64,000 nt of DNA from assembly GCA_031272485.1 (NCBI GenBank), contig JAISTV010000019.1, positions 1-64,000 of the forward strand, written 5' to 3'. Each line of letters begins with the position of its first letter. The first letter of the stretch is position 1. The position numbers and the translations under genes were made by a program. Shown here one piece after another: positions 52,910-61,688 of the stretch. The notes beneath the pieces were generated by a model. That model was not told where the DNA came from. It ran no database searches and saw only the letters and a program-made list of their open reading frames with translations. Source of the DNA: Eubacteriales Family XIII. Incertae Sedis bacterium. Its GTDB lineage: Bacteria; Bacillota; Clostridia; Peptostreptococcales; Anaerovoracaceae.

Positions 52910-52938
52910 ATTATAAAGACCGGCGCGAGGCTTGTCAA
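52910..52938 (-). promoter_or_regulatory. consensus SigA promoter of rpmF
   Basis: Minus strand TTGACA (52938-52933), 17-base spacer, TATAAT (52915-52910). Both hexamers are perfect. Confidence 0.85.
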
Positions 52939-52960
52939 TCGGAAATTTCTCTGGAATAAT
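52932..52960 (+). promoter_or_regulatory. divergent promoter sharing its -35 with rpmF
   Basis: Plus strand TTGTCA (52932-52937), 17-base spacer ending TGG, AATAAT (52955-52960), about 40 bases before the zinc-ribbon gene. Its -35 and that of rpmF are the two strands of the same TTGTCAA. Confidence 0.65.
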
Positions 52961-52999
52961 GAAAAAGACAGTGGGACTTAGGAGTAAGAGGAGCACATC

Positions 53000-54763
53000 A
53001 TGGCATTTTGTATACATTGCGGATCGCAGATAAGTGACGGCGACCGGTTCTGCCAGCATTGCGGGAAACCGGCGCAGGAAGCAGGCAGCGCGGGCGCGGC
53101 GACGCAGGCGGCCTTTAGCGAGCCTGCCGTAGGACCTCCTTCCATACAGGAAACGGTCCCGGTGAACATAAACGCCGGCTTTGCTCAGGCGTCGGCGGGC
53201 AAGAAGAAAAGCAGGAAGGCGCTCGTGCTTGCGGGCGGCGCGGTCTTGCTGGCCTTGGTTCTGCTTGCGGTGACGCTGCTGTGGAGCGGCGGCGGCGCGG
53301 CCGCCAGGTACTGGTTTTACCTTAAGGATGATACGCTGCACTTCAGCAGTCTGGCGGATCCTGCGGACACGGCGCTGAGCACGGAAAGCTACCACGACAT
53401 TTTTGACCTGTACTCCCGTGATCGAAGCAGCTTTGCCGGGTACGCGAACGTCGCCTGGAGGGCGGATGGCGCATGGCTTTCGGACGATGGGAAAACGGTG
53501 ATTTACCGCACGTACACCACGCGCGACTCGAGAGCCACATACGGGCTGCTGCACAACGTCTACCGCAGGAATCTCGACAAGGGGGAACCGGAACTGCTGG
53601 CGGAGGATTTGCTCAGCAGCAGCGTTTCTCCGGATATGACGCGCATCGCGTATGTGACCGCGGACGGGAAGCTTTACGCAGGTAAGATAGGTTCTGAAGC
53701 GAAAGTGGACGGCGATGTGGAGGCTTACTATGCCAGCACAGACGCAACAAAAATTCTGTATCGTGTGGACGCGACCTGGTTTTACTACGATGGCTCGGCC
53801 CGCAAGGTGGGGAAAGACTATTCGTATTACAGCAGCGCGCCGGATATGTCCTGCGTGGTCTTTCGGGAATGGTACTCAAGCGGAGTCACCGGCGACTGGA
53901 CCTATTATTACTGGTCGGCGCACACCGACGAGTTTACCCTGCTCACCGAAGATGAAATAGAGAACCTTTATATGGTTACGAATGACGGCGCATTCTTTTA
54001 CACGATATGGAACTACGAAGACAGTATGGAGGACCTCTGGTACTTTGACGGAAGCCAGAACACGCTGATTGCCGAAGAGGTTACCGGTTTCCGGGCGATT
54101 AACGCAACAGGCGATACGCAGACAGCCGTCTTCTCCCGCGGCAAGAAGGACAAGGAGTATTGCATGGCGCGGGCGACGGATGTCAACGTGCTGGAAGGCA
54201 CAGCTACCTACTCCGTCAAGAGAAGCTATGACGGACATTCCTTCGCGTATATTGCGCAGGAAGGAAGCTCTACATCTGTGGGAACGCTTTACCACGTGGA
54301 TATTAAGACCGGGGACATCACGGAGATTGACACGGACGTGAAGAACTTAGAGCTTATCGCCGACAATGATGATGTCTTCTATATGAAAGCCGGGTCGGAC
54401 GATTCTTACGACCTTTACGTGAACGGGAAGCTGATTGACGAAAACGTGGAATGGTATACGCTGGCTTCGTTTAAGGCGGACGGATTTGATAAGTACTATT
54501 ATCTGAAGGACTATGATGAGGATACGGGTGGCTGGACGCTCATGTCTTACAAGAACGGCAAGGTAAGCGAGGTGTCGCAGGGCGTGTGGATGTACGGCAG
54601 CGCCGGGAAGGACCGCCTGCTCCTCTTGAAAGAGGAGGGAACGCTCTACCTGCTCGACGGAAAAAAGGAAACGCGGATTACGTCCGGTGTACAGTATATC
54701 GTACATATACTGCAGCCCGCGGACAGAGCCACGGGCTACATGCGTTCTTATTCGAATTCTTAA
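53000..54763 (+). CDS. zinc-ribbon membrane protein with large extracytoplasmic propeller-like domain
   Basis: 587 residues. An N-terminal zinc ribbon (CIHC at 4-7 and CQHC at 18-21), a low-complexity linker, one membrane helix (about 74-94, ALVLAGGAVLLALVLLAVTLLW), then about 490 residues outside. The outer part has recurring strands such as YWFYLKDDTLHF, KTVIYRTYT, MTRIAYVTADGKLYAG, ATWFYYDG, DDVFYMKAG and GTLYLLDGKKE with Asp/Gly turns, like a DUF5050/TolB-type beta propeller. It resembles zinc-ribbon-anchored sensor proteins common in Clostridia whose function is unknown. Plus strand, inserted between rpmF and ackA. Confidence 0.7.
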   Translation: MAFCIHCGSQISDGDRFCQHCGKPAQEAGSAGAATQAAFSEPAVGPPSIQETVPVNINAGFAQASAGKKKSRKALVLAGGAVLLALVLLAVTLLWSGGGAAARYWFYLKDDTLHFSSLADPADTALSTESYHDIFDLYSRDRSSFAGYANVAWRADGAWLSDDGKTVIYRTYTTRDSRATYGLLHNVYRRNLDKGEPELLAEDLLSSSVSPDMTRIAYVTADGKLYAGKIGSEAKVDGDVEAYYASTDATKILYRVDATWFYYDGSARKVGKDYSYYSSAPDMSCVVFREWYSSGVTGDWTYYYWSAHTDEFTLLTEDEIENLYMVTNDGAFFYTIWNYEDSMEDLWYFDGSQNTLIAEEVTGFRAINATGDTQTAVFSRGKKDKEYCMARATDVNVLEGTATYSVKRSYDGHSFAYIAQEGSSTSVGTLYHVDIKTGDITEIDTDVKNLELIADNDDVFYMKAGSDDSYDLYVNGKLIDENVEWYTLASFKADGFDKYYYLKDYDEDTGGWTLMSYKNGKVSEVSQGVWMYGSAGKDRLLLLKEEGTLYLLDGKKETRITSGVQYIVHILQPADRATGYMRSYSNS

Positions 54764-54820
54764 CAGGGCGGTGTCCGTCGCCGCGCACCATGCACCGCGC
54801 GGCGAACCCGCACCGGCGCC

Positions 54821-56041
54821 CTATTTGGCGGGGTCAAACCCCATATTCCGCGCTATGTTATACGTGTCGCGCGCGATCATGAGCTCCTCGTTCGTGGGAA
54901 TCATCATGATGGATACGCGCGAATCGTCGCGGCTGATAATCGCCTCGCGGCCGCGAACCTTGTTCTTCACGAGGTCCAGCTTGATGCCGAGGTTCCCCAG
55001 CTCGTTACAGATAATCTCGCGCATGGTCGTGTCGTTCTCGCCCACGCCCGCCGTAAAGACTATGCCGTCCAGACCGTTCATCTCCAGGTAGTACGCGCCT
55101 ATGTAGTACCGCACGCGGTGCGCAAACACCTTGAGCGCCAGCTCCGCGCGCACGTTGCCGTTCTGCACTTCCTCGTCCAGATCGCGGAAGTCGCTGCTCA
55201 CGCCCGAAACGCCCAGCATGCCGGATTCCTTGTTCAGGATGTCCAGCACCTCCTCCATGGTCTTCTTTTCCTTCTCAGCCACGAACTGAATGATGGCCGG
55301 GTCCACCGAACCCGAGCGCGTGCCCATGGCCAGGCCGGACAGCGGCGTAAAGCCCATGGACGTGTCTATGCAGCGGCCGCGCTTAATCGCGGAAACGCTC
55401 GCGCCGTTGCCCAGGTGGCAGGTGATGAGCTTCAGGTCGTACAGGCTCACGCCGAGCAGAATCGCAGCGCGCTCCGCCACGTACTTGTGGCTCGTGCCGT
55501 GGAAGCCGTAGCGGCGAATCCGGTACTTATCGTAGTATTTATACGGAATGGCATAAATATAAGACTCGGGTGGCATGGTCTGGTGAAACGCCGTGTCGAA
55601 TACGGCCACCATGGGAACGTTAGGCATGAGTTCGCGGCAGGCGTTGATACCCAGCAGATTGGGCGGATTGTGCAGCGGCGCCAGCTCGATACACTCCTTC
55701 AAAACCTCGATTACGGAGTTGTCTATGAGAACCGATTCGGAATACCGCTCGCCGGCGTGCACCACGCGGTGCCCCACGGCGCCCACCTCTTCCAGATCCT
55801 TGAGTACGCCGTAATCCTGGTCCAGAAGCGCGGCAATCACCTGTTTCATAGCAACCTTGTGGTCGGCGATGGGGGTCTCTATGACCTTCTTTTCATCCAC
55901 CCCGATCTTTTCCTGCGTGAGCACCGAGCCTTCCATGCCGATGCGCTCGACCAGCCCCTTACACATAAGCGTCTCTTTGCGCATATCGAGTACCTGGTAC
56001 TTAAGGGACGAGCTCCCGCAGTTGATGACCAATACTTTCAT
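54821..56041 (-). CDS. ackA: acetate kinase
   Basis: 406 residues. Family signatures: VLVINCGSSSLKYQ at 3-16, VGHRVVHAGE, VAVFDTAFHQTMP and RRYGFHGTSHKYV with catalytic residues intact, and CHLGNGASV plus FTAGVGENDTTMRE. Interconverts acetyl phosphate and acetate, giving ATP in fermentation. pta is not adjacent. A TATAAT promoter precedes it. TmcAL, which uses acetate, is the next gene upstream on the same strand. Confidence 0.98.
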   Translation of the reverse strand: MKVLVINCGSSSLKYQVLDMRKETLMCKGLVERIGMEGSVLTQEKIGVDEKKVIETPIADHKVAMKQVIAALLDQDYGVLKDLEEVGAVGHRVVHAGERYSESVLIDNSVIEVLKECIELAPLHNPPNLLGINACRELMPNVPMVAVFDTAFHQTMPPESYIYAIPYKYYDKYRIRRYGFHGTSHKYVAERAAILLGVSLYDLKLITCHLGNGASVSAIKRGRCIDTSMGFTPLSGLAMGTRSGSVDPAIIQFVAEKEKKTMEEVLDILNKESGMLGVSGVSSDFRDLDEEVQNGNVRAELALKVFAHRVRYYIGAYYLEMNGLDGIVFTAGVGENDTTMREIICNELGNLGIKLDLVKNKVRGREAIISRDDSRVSIMMIPTNEELMIARDTYNIARNMGFDPAK

Positions 56042-56093
56042 AATAACCGTCTCCTTCCGTCCGAAACAGTAACTCCATCTCTAAACCACGTGT

Positions 56094-56122
56094 ATTATAT
56101 CGCGTACAGGTGGTGGAAACAA
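56094..56122 (-). promoter_or_regulatory. promoter of ackA
   Basis: Minus strand TTGTTT (56122-56117), 17-base spacer, TATAAT (56099-56094), about 53 bases before the ATG. Confidence 0.55.
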
Positions 56123-56209
56123 CCGGACAATTCGCTAAATCAAGCCCCCTGGATTAAGTTCCAAATTTCTGAATTTTTCGCGCATTCCGGGCCCTGCGCC
56201 CGGGCGCTT

Positions 56210-57331
56210 TCACGCGCTGTTCGGGTTGCGCTTCGTGTCGTCAAACCCGCCCAGCGCCCCTTTCGACAGCACCCGGTAAAGGTCCGCCGCCAGCGCGTCT
56301 ATGGCCAGCAGCCGCCGCTGATTTTCCGTGAGCCCCTGCACTTTGCTCGCGTTCGTAAAGACCGGCATCTGGCCGCCCGCCTTGCGAATCCGCTTGAGCA
56401 ACGCCGCCCCTTTTTCCGAGAACGCCAGCACCCGCGCGTAGAGCGCCCCGTCCGCCGCCGCCGCGTCTGCCTTGGTTATCCCCAGCAAAGTGTGAATCAT
56501 GAGCCGGCACACCCGCGTGCGCGTGTAGCGCTTGCTCTTCGTAAGCCGCACCGCCTCCTCGTAGCTGCCCGCCTTCCGCACCGCCGCAGCCAGCCGGTTT
56601 TCCAGGCCCTCCGTGGCGGATAATATGCCGGAAAGTGGGGCCCCTCGCCGCGCCGCTTCGGCCAGCCTGTACGCCAGGAGGGGGAGTATCTGCTCCGGGT
56701 AAACCGTCCCCTCGCCGGCTTCCTGCATCCGCCCGCGAATCTCCGATGCCGTGGGCACGCCCGCGAGCCGCTGCACCGCGCAGATTTCCATGCGGCTCTT
56801 CGACTGAATCAGCTGCCGGCAGTACTCCGCGGCCAGGCTGTCGTTGGGTCCCCGCACCGCCCGCGCCGCCTTCGGGCCGCCCACCTCCCGCAGGGCCGCC
56901 GCCCGCGCCCGCGGATACGAGACGCCCTGCTGCATGTGCGCACGCACGGCCGCTTCGAACGCCGGATTCGACACCATATGCGCGGCTGCCGCGTAGATCT
57001 CCTCGCCGCGGCCCGTCTCGCTACCGAATGAGAGCGCGCCTACCACCGCAAGTCCGTCCAGGATGCGCACCGCCCCGCGCGCGAACCATTCGGCATTGTT
57101 GCAGGCAAAAAGAAACGGCAGCTCTATGACGAGGTCTGCCCCGCCGGCCACTGCCGCTTTCGCTCTTATCCACTTGCTCATAATGGCGGGCTCGCCGCGC
57201 TGGACGAAGTCCCCGCTCATGACGCAGACCGCCGCGCCCGCGCCCGTGCGCGCCACAGCCTCCTTCAGCTGGTACGCGTGTCCCTCGTGAAAGGGGTTGT
57301 ACTCGCAGATGATTCCGACTACGTCCGCCAT
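56210..57331 (-). CDS. tmcAL: tRNA(Met) cytidine acetate ligase TmcAL
   Basis: 373 residues, B. subtilis YlbM family. The N-terminal nucleotidyltransferase fold has GIICEYNPFHEGHAYQLKEAV, the CVMSGDFVQRGEPAIMSKWIRAKAAV block and ADLVIELPFLFACNNAEWFARGAV; the C-terminal part holds the RYTRTRVCRLMIHTLLGI helix that contacts tRNA. Activates acetate with ATP and acetylates C34 of elongator tRNA-Met. The gene ends about 170 bases before ackA. Confidence 0.95.
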   Translation of the reverse strand: MADVVGIICEYNPFHEGHAYQLKEAVARTGAGAAVCVMSGDFVQRGEPAIMSKWIRAKAAVAGGADLVIELPFLFACNNAEWFARGAVRILDGLAVVGALSFGSETGRGEEIYAAAAHMVSNPAFEAAVRAHMQQGVSYPRARAAALREVGGPKAARAVRGPNDSLAAEYCRQLIQSKSRMEICAVQRLAGVPTASEIRGRMQEAGEGTVYPEQILPLLAYRLAEAARRGAPLSGILSATEGLENRLAAAVRKAGSYEEAVRLTKSKRYTRTRVCRLMIHTLLGITKADAAAADGALYARVLAFSEKGAALLKRIRKAGGQMPVFTNASKVQGLTENQRRLLAIDALAADLYRVLSKGALGGFDDTKRNPNSA

Positions 57332-57346
57332 GTGCGCAGGCCGCGC

Positions 57347-57868
57347 CTACTCGCCTTCCACCTGCGTCCGGTACGCCAGATCCTTGATTTCGTTGCGGTT
57401 CTCGAGCAGCTTCTCGTTTATGTCGTCGAACGTCACCTGCATGTTGTTGAACATCTCGCCGAAATACTTGCCGTTCAGCACGTCCATCTTCTCCTGGAAG
57501 TCGAAGAGAATCTTGTCTATGTACTCGTAGGTGTCCATCTTCAGCTGCTTGACGCGCGTCTCCGCGTCCGTGAGAATCTCGCGCGAGCGCTGCTTGGACT
57601 GCTGCGTAATCTCGTGCTGGTCGATCATAATCTCGGCCTGCTTCTCCGCGTCCTTAATCAGCAGCTCGTACTCGTGCTTGGCCTCCTCCAGAATCCGCTG
57701 GCGCTCGTTCTTGATAAACTGCGCCTGCTGAATCTCGTCGGGAAGCGCGTTGCGAATCTCCTTGACGATCTCCTGCAGCTCCGACTTGTCCACGATGATG
57801 CGGTTGAGCATCCCCGTACTGGTACTTGCAATCTCCTCGAGTTCATCCAATAAGTCCAGAACTTTCAT
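57347..57868 (-). CDS. coiled-coil protein of the coaD-tmcAL region, unknown function
   Basis: 173 residues, almost entirely helical: MKVLDLLDELEEIASTSTG start, then a coiled coil (about 45-115: ERQRILEEAKHEYELLIKDAEKQAEIMI) and a C-terminal amphipathic section (KYFGEMFNNMQVTFDDINEKLLENRNEIKDL). It resembles ATP-synthase b/vacuolar H-like or DivIVA-like coiled coils, but no membrane or DivIVA motif is clear. Proteins of this type sit between coaD and ylbM in many Clostridia. Function not assigned; a role in cell-envelope or division scaffolding is possible. Confidence 0.7.
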   Translation of the reverse strand: MKVLDLLDELEEIASTSTGMLNRIIVDKSELQEIVKEIRNALPDEIQQAQFIKNERQRILEEAKHEYELLIKDAEKQAEIMIDQHEITQQSKQRSREILTDAETRVKQLKMDTYEYIDKILFDFQEKMDVLNGKYFGEMFNNMQVTFDDINEKLLENRNEIKDLAYRTQVEGE

Positions 57869-57891
57869 GTTTCCCTTCTCCCTTCCTGATT

Positions 57892-58404
57892 CTACTCGCG
57901 CACCTGTTCCCGCTGTTGCGCCGCCCGCTTCGCCTCCATAGCCGCTATGACCCGCGGCGGAACCAGGCCGTCTATCTCTCCGTTGAGCGAGAACACTTCC
58001 TTAACTATACTCGAACTGACAAACGAGTGCTGGGGGTCTGTCATGAGAAAGACCGTCTCCACCTCGTTCCCGTACAAACGTGCGTTCATCTGTGCCATTT
58101 GAATCTCGTAGTCAAAATCCCACGTGGCCCGCAGGCCCCGGATTACCACGCAAATCCCGTTCTGCTTCACGTAGTTGGCCAGCAGCCCCTCGAAGCTGTC
58201 CACCACCACGTTTCCCACATCCGCCGTAGCCTCGCGCAGGAGCCCCATCCGCTCCTCCACGCTGAACAGCGCCGCCTTGGAATAATTGCGAAGCACCCCG
58301 ACCACGAGCGTGTCGCACAGCCGCGCCCCGCGCCGGATTATATCCAAATGCCCGTACGTAACCGGGTCAAACGACCCTGCATAGAGCATCTTCCGTTCTT
58401 TCAT
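57892..58404 (-). CDS. coaD: phosphopantetheine adenylyltransferase
   Basis: 170 residues. GSFDPVTYGHLDII at 10-23 (the T/HxGH nucleotide-binding motif), VIRGLRATWDFDYEIQMAQMN, and SFVSSSIVKEV at the C-terminal end. Transfers AMP to 4'-phosphopantetheine in CoA synthesis. 13 bases after rsmD, the usual rsmD-coaD pair. Confidence 0.97.
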   Translation of the reverse strand: MKERKMLYAGSFDPVTYGHLDIIRRGARLCDTLVVGVLRNYSKAALFSVEERMGLLREATADVGNVVVDSFEGLLANYVKQNGICVVIRGLRATWDFDYEIQMAQMNARLYGNEVETVFLMTDPQHSFVSSSIVKEVFSLNGEIDGLVPPRVIAAMEAKRAAQQREQVRE

Positions 58405-58417
58405 GAAGTCATCCTCG

Positions 58418-59026
58418 TCAAACTTTTCTCAGCAGATGCACGCCCGTCTTCCCGTAGCGTTTCTCCCGCAGCACCTCGAACCCGGGATGCGCCGCCACAC
58501 TTACCTTATCCGCGTGCTCCAGCACCAGTAATCCACCGCTTTCCATAATACCACAGTCGGACAGCAATTGCAGTATTTCGTTTTCGTAACCGGCACTATA
58601 GGGCGGGTCTGCGAAGACAATGTCCGCCTGCCCTTTCGCGCCGCCGGCCGGACAGCCCGTACCCCCCTCTTCGCCGCTATAGGGGGCGAGCGCCGTGCCG
58701 ATGCGCGCGCCCATCCGGCGAAAGTCCCCGCGCAGTATGTGCGCCTCCACTCCCGGCACTTTCAGCTTGTCTAAGTTCTCCCTGAGGAGCTTAAGGCTTT
58801 CGGGCGAGATGTCGCAGAAGCAGCAGACTTTAGCCCCGCGCGAGAGCGCCTCGATTCCCAGGCTGCCGCTTCCGGCGAAAAGATCCACCACGCGCGCGCC
58901 CTCTATCTCCATGGCTATCATACTGAAGATTGCTTCCTTTACCTTGTCCGACGTGGGCCGGATGCCCTCTTCCCCTTCGGGCGAGAGCAGGCGGCGGCCC
59001 TTATACCGCCCCGCAACTACCCGCAT
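58418..59026 (-). CDS. rsmD: 16S rRNA (guanine-966 N2)-methyltransferase RsmD
   Basis: 202 residues from ATG at 59026 (GAGGTG ahead); an ATG eight codons earlier is less well placed. MRVVAGRYKGRRLL opening, IRPTSDKVKEAIFSMI, SAM motif VVDLFAGSGSLGIEALSRG, and catalytic DPPYSAGY. A Gly-rich insert (EEGGTGCPAGG) lies before the catalytic loop. Methylates G966 in the 30S head. Upstream of coaD. Confidence 0.95.
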   Translation of the reverse strand: MRVVAGRYKGRRLLSPEGEEGIRPTSDKVKEAIFSMIAMEIEGARVVDLFAGSGSLGIEALSRGAKVCCFCDISPESLKLLRENLDKLKVPGVEAHILRGDFRRMGARIGTALAPYSGEEGGTGCPAGGAKGQADIVFADPPYSAGYENEILQLLSDCGIMESGGLLVLEHADKVSVAAHPGFEVLREKRYGKTGVHLLRKV

Positions 59027-59074
59027 TTCCGCAGCACCTCGTTTCTGCATTTCATAGTTTCCGCACGCATCTGC

Positions 59075-61174
59075 CTATATTCCTATGTCCCGTACGTCCG
59101 CAAACAGCATGTCTATCCGCTCGCGCAGCGCCTCGTTTCGCGGCGCCAGAAGCTCCGGGTCCGCCTTAAGGAGCTGCTCCGCGTCCGCCTTGACCTTGCC
59201 GAGCAGCTTCGCGTGTTTGGACAGGTCCGCCAGGGCCAGGTTCGGGATACCGTGCTGGCGGACCCCGAAGAACTCGCCGGGGCCTCGCAGCGCCAGGTCC
59301 TTCTCCGCGATTTCAAATCCGTTCTCCGTCTGCGTCATGGTACGCGCCCGCTCTATGGCCTCCTCCGACTTGCTGTCCGTGAGCAGGAAGCAGTACGACT
59401 CCGCGCTGCCGCGCCCCACGCGGCCCCGCAGCTGGTGGAGCTGCGCCAGCCCGAATCGCTCCGCGTTTTCTATGACCATGACCGTGGCGTTCTTCACGTC
59501 TATGCCCACCTCTATGACCACCGTGGAGACCAGCGCGCGAATCTTCCCGTCGCGGAACTCCTCCATGACGCGTTCCTTCTCCTCGCGCTTCATGCCGCCG
59601 TGCAGCAGGGCTACCTCGTAACCGGACAGCGTCCCCTGCATCTCGGCGTAAAGCCCTTCCGCGGAACGCAGGCCGGACGCGTCCGCGGCCTCGTCTTCCT
59701 CTATGCGCGGCGCCACGATGTACGCCTGCCGCCCTTCCGCAAGCTGCCTCGCGACAAACTCGTAGACGTCGTCCCGCCGCGCGGAGGTGAGCGCCTTGGT
59801 CATGACCGGTTTTCTGCCCGGCGGCATCTCGTCTATGACCGACATATCCAGATCCCCGTAGAGGATAAACGCCAGCGTGCGCGGGATGGGCGTGGCCGTC
59901 ATAACCAGCACGTCCGGGCTCTTGCCCTTCTGCTTGAGGTTGATTCGCTGGCTTACGCCGAACCGGTGCTGCTCATCGGTTATGACCACACCCAGCCTGG
60001 CAAAAGCCACGTCCGGCTGCAGCAGCGCGTGGGTTCCTATGAGTATGTCCACCTCGCCGGCCGCGAGGCTTGCGAGGATTTCGCGGCGCTGCGCGGCCGT
60101 GGCGGAGGCCGTGAGCAATGCGATTGACATCTGCGGGAAAACGGCGCGGAGGCTCGCGTGGTGCTGCCGCGCCAGGATCTCCGTGGGGGCCATGAGCGCG
60201 CCCTGGTAGCCGGAGCCCACCGCCTTGAAGAGCGCCCCCATGGCCACGGCGGTTTTTCCCGAGCCCACGTCGCCCTGCACGAGACGGTTCATGGGGCGCG
60301 GCGCCTCCATGTCCGCGTAGACCTCGCGCAGCACGCGCTGCTGGGCGGCGGTCGGGGTGAACGGCAGGGTCTTTTCGAAAGCCTCTGCCTTGATTTTCCG
60401 GGGAAACTTTATGGCGCTTACCGCCGCGTCCGTGCGCCGGGCGCGAACCTGCAGCAGGCCCACGGCGAGGAGGAACAGCTCCTCGTAGATGAAGCGCGCG
60501 CGGGCGGCCTTGAGCGCCTCTCGCGAGTCCGGGTAGTGGATGGCCGTGAGGGCGGCCTGCACGGTGGGGAGGTTTCTGGCGCCGAGGATTTCGTCCGGCA
60601 GGTACTCCGTCACGTGGGGCGCGGCCGAAAGCGCGTCCTTGTGCCAGCGGCGCATTTCCCGCTGCGCCAGACCGGCCTTGAGGGGGTAGACCGGTAGGAT
60701 TCCCGCGGCCTTCGCGTCCTCCTCGCCCGCCTCGTCCGGCAGACGCTCGAAATCCGGGTGCACGAACTGCATGTGCCCGAACCGCGGCTCCGGCGAGCCG
60801 AAAAACAGAAAACGCCGCCCGGGCAGAAAGAGGTTTCCGAGCCAGGTGGCATTGAAAAACACGATTTGGGCGGTGCCCGTTCCGTCTCCCACGAGCACGG
60901 TGTACGGCACTTTCTTACGGCCCGGAATATAGCGCGCCTTGCCGCCCGCAGAGAGAACCTGCGCCACGAAGGCCGCCGGCTGCCCCGCCTGCATTTCGCC
61001 AAGCGTCAGGATGCGCGTCCGGTCCTCATAAGTACGGGGGTAGGCATACAGCAGGTCCGCTACGGTCCGGATGCCCGCGGCCTCAAGCAGCGCGAGCTTC
61101 TTGGGACCCACGCCCGCCAGATTCTTTACCGGGCTTTCGGGGAGCAGCGCCCCCGCCGCCCGCTCACTCGGCAT
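59075..61174 (-). CDS. recG: ATP-dependent DNA helicase RecG
   Basis: 699 residues. N-terminal wedge domain with GVGPKKLALLEAAGI, then helicase motifs: LVQGDVGSGKTAVAMGAL (Walker A), MAPTEILARQHHASL, ITDEQHRFGV (DEQH), VMTATPIPRTLAFILYGDLD, and the C-terminal half with VSTVVIEVGIDVKNATVMVIENAERFGLAQLHQLRGRVGRG. Reverses stalled forks and branch-migrates junctions. Its start overlaps the Asp23-family gene by 11 bases. yloV/fakA, usually found between them, is missing. Confidence 0.97.
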   Translation of the reverse strand: MPSERAAGALLPESPVKNLAGVGPKKLALLEAAGIRTVADLLYAYPRTYEDRTRILTLGEMQAGQPAAFVAQVLSAGGKARYIPGRKKVPYTVLVGDGTGTAQIVFFNATWLGNLFLPGRRFLFFGSPEPRFGHMQFVHPDFERLPDEAGEEDAKAAGILPVYPLKAGLAQREMRRWHKDALSAAPHVTEYLPDEILGARNLPTVQAALTAIHYPDSREALKAARARFIYEELFLLAVGLLQVRARRTDAAVSAIKFPRKIKAEAFEKTLPFTPTAAQQRVLREVYADMEAPRPMNRLVQGDVGSGKTAVAMGALFKAVGSGYQGALMAPTEILARQHHASLRAVFPQMSIALLTASATAAQRREILASLAAGEVDILIGTHALLQPDVAFARLGVVITDEQHRFGVSQRINLKQKGKSPDVLVMTATPIPRTLAFILYGDLDMSVIDEMPPGRKPVMTKALTSARRDDVYEFVARQLAEGRQAYIVAPRIEEDEAADASGLRSAEGLYAEMQGTLSGYEVALLHGGMKREEKERVMEEFRDGKIRALVSTVVIEVGIDVKNATVMVIENAERFGLAQLHQLRGRVGRGSAESYCFLLTDSKSEEAIERARTMTQTENGFEIAEKDLALRGPGEFFGVRQHGIPNLALADLSKHAKLLGKVKADAEQLLKADPELLAPRNEALRERIDMLFADVRDIGI

Positions 61175-61565
61175 AGGAGACCACCTCGGTGCGGCGGCGC
61201 ACCAGGCTCTTGGCCATGACGCCGGTCACCACCACGCTCACGCGCCCCACCGTAAAGCCCGTCACGAGCGGCACGTCCCGGCGCAGGCACTCCGTAATCT
61301 CCGCCGCCATTTCCTTAATGCTCGTGCCGAAGTAAATCACGAGGTAGACCGTAATGTCCATCTGCCCCGCGTCCTCGCGCAGCTCCACGTCCAGAAAAGC
61401 GGCATCGTCGCTCGTCTCCCGCAGCGCGTTTTTCCGCACGCGCCCTCTGGGGTCGGAAAACAAAATCCGCCCCTCCCGGCCCTGCAACTCGCGGCGCACA
61501 ATACTCGCGATAATCTCCTTATCGTAAGCAATCTTCCCGAATTTCGAATGCGTCTCATAAAGCAT
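61164..61565 (-). CDS. Asp23/Gls24 family envelope-stress protein (YloU type)
   Basis: 133 residues from ATG at 61565. Opens YETHSKFGKIAYDKEIIASIVRREL; then ILFSDP, DVELREDAGQMDITVYLVIYFGTSIKEMAAEITECLRRDV and VTGFTVGRVSVVVTGV, the Asp23 fold. Family members associate with the membrane and respond to alkaline or envelope stress. A TATAAT ends only 6 bases before the ATG, so its mRNA may be leaderless. It precedes and overlaps recG and lies near rpmB, as in B. subtilis, but the fakA/yloV gene normally next to it is absent. Confidence 0.9.
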   Translation of the reverse strand: MLYETHSKFGKIAYDKEIIASIVRRELQGREGRILFSDPRGRVRKNALRETSDDAAFLDVELREDAGQMDITVYLVIYFGTSIKEMAAEITECLRRDVPLVTGFTVGRVSVVVTGVMAKSLVRRRTEVVSYAE

Positions 61566-61571
61566 GGATAC

Positions 61572-61580
61572 ATTATACCA
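61572..61580 (-). promoter_or_regulatory. extended -10 promoter overlapping the Asp23-family start
   Basis: TGGTATAAT on the minus strand (61580-61572), with the last T six bases before the ATG. No -35 is evident. Transcription starting about 7 bases downstream would begin at the start codon. Confidence 0.55.
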
Positions 61581-61597
61581 AATCCCCGCCGCGCGCG

Positions 61598-61627
61598 AAA
61601 ACGGAGCAGCCGGAGCCACTCCGTTTT
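61598..61627 (-). terminator. terminator candidate after superoxide reductase gene
   Basis: Minus strand AAAACGGAG, loop, CTCCGTTTT, with a short T-run, between the reductase stop and the Asp23-family promoter. Confidence 0.5.
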
Positions 61628-61688
61628 GTTCGTCTGTTATACGCTATTTGCCTTACCCTAACGCGCAGGATTTTTTTCGCAGTGTGCG

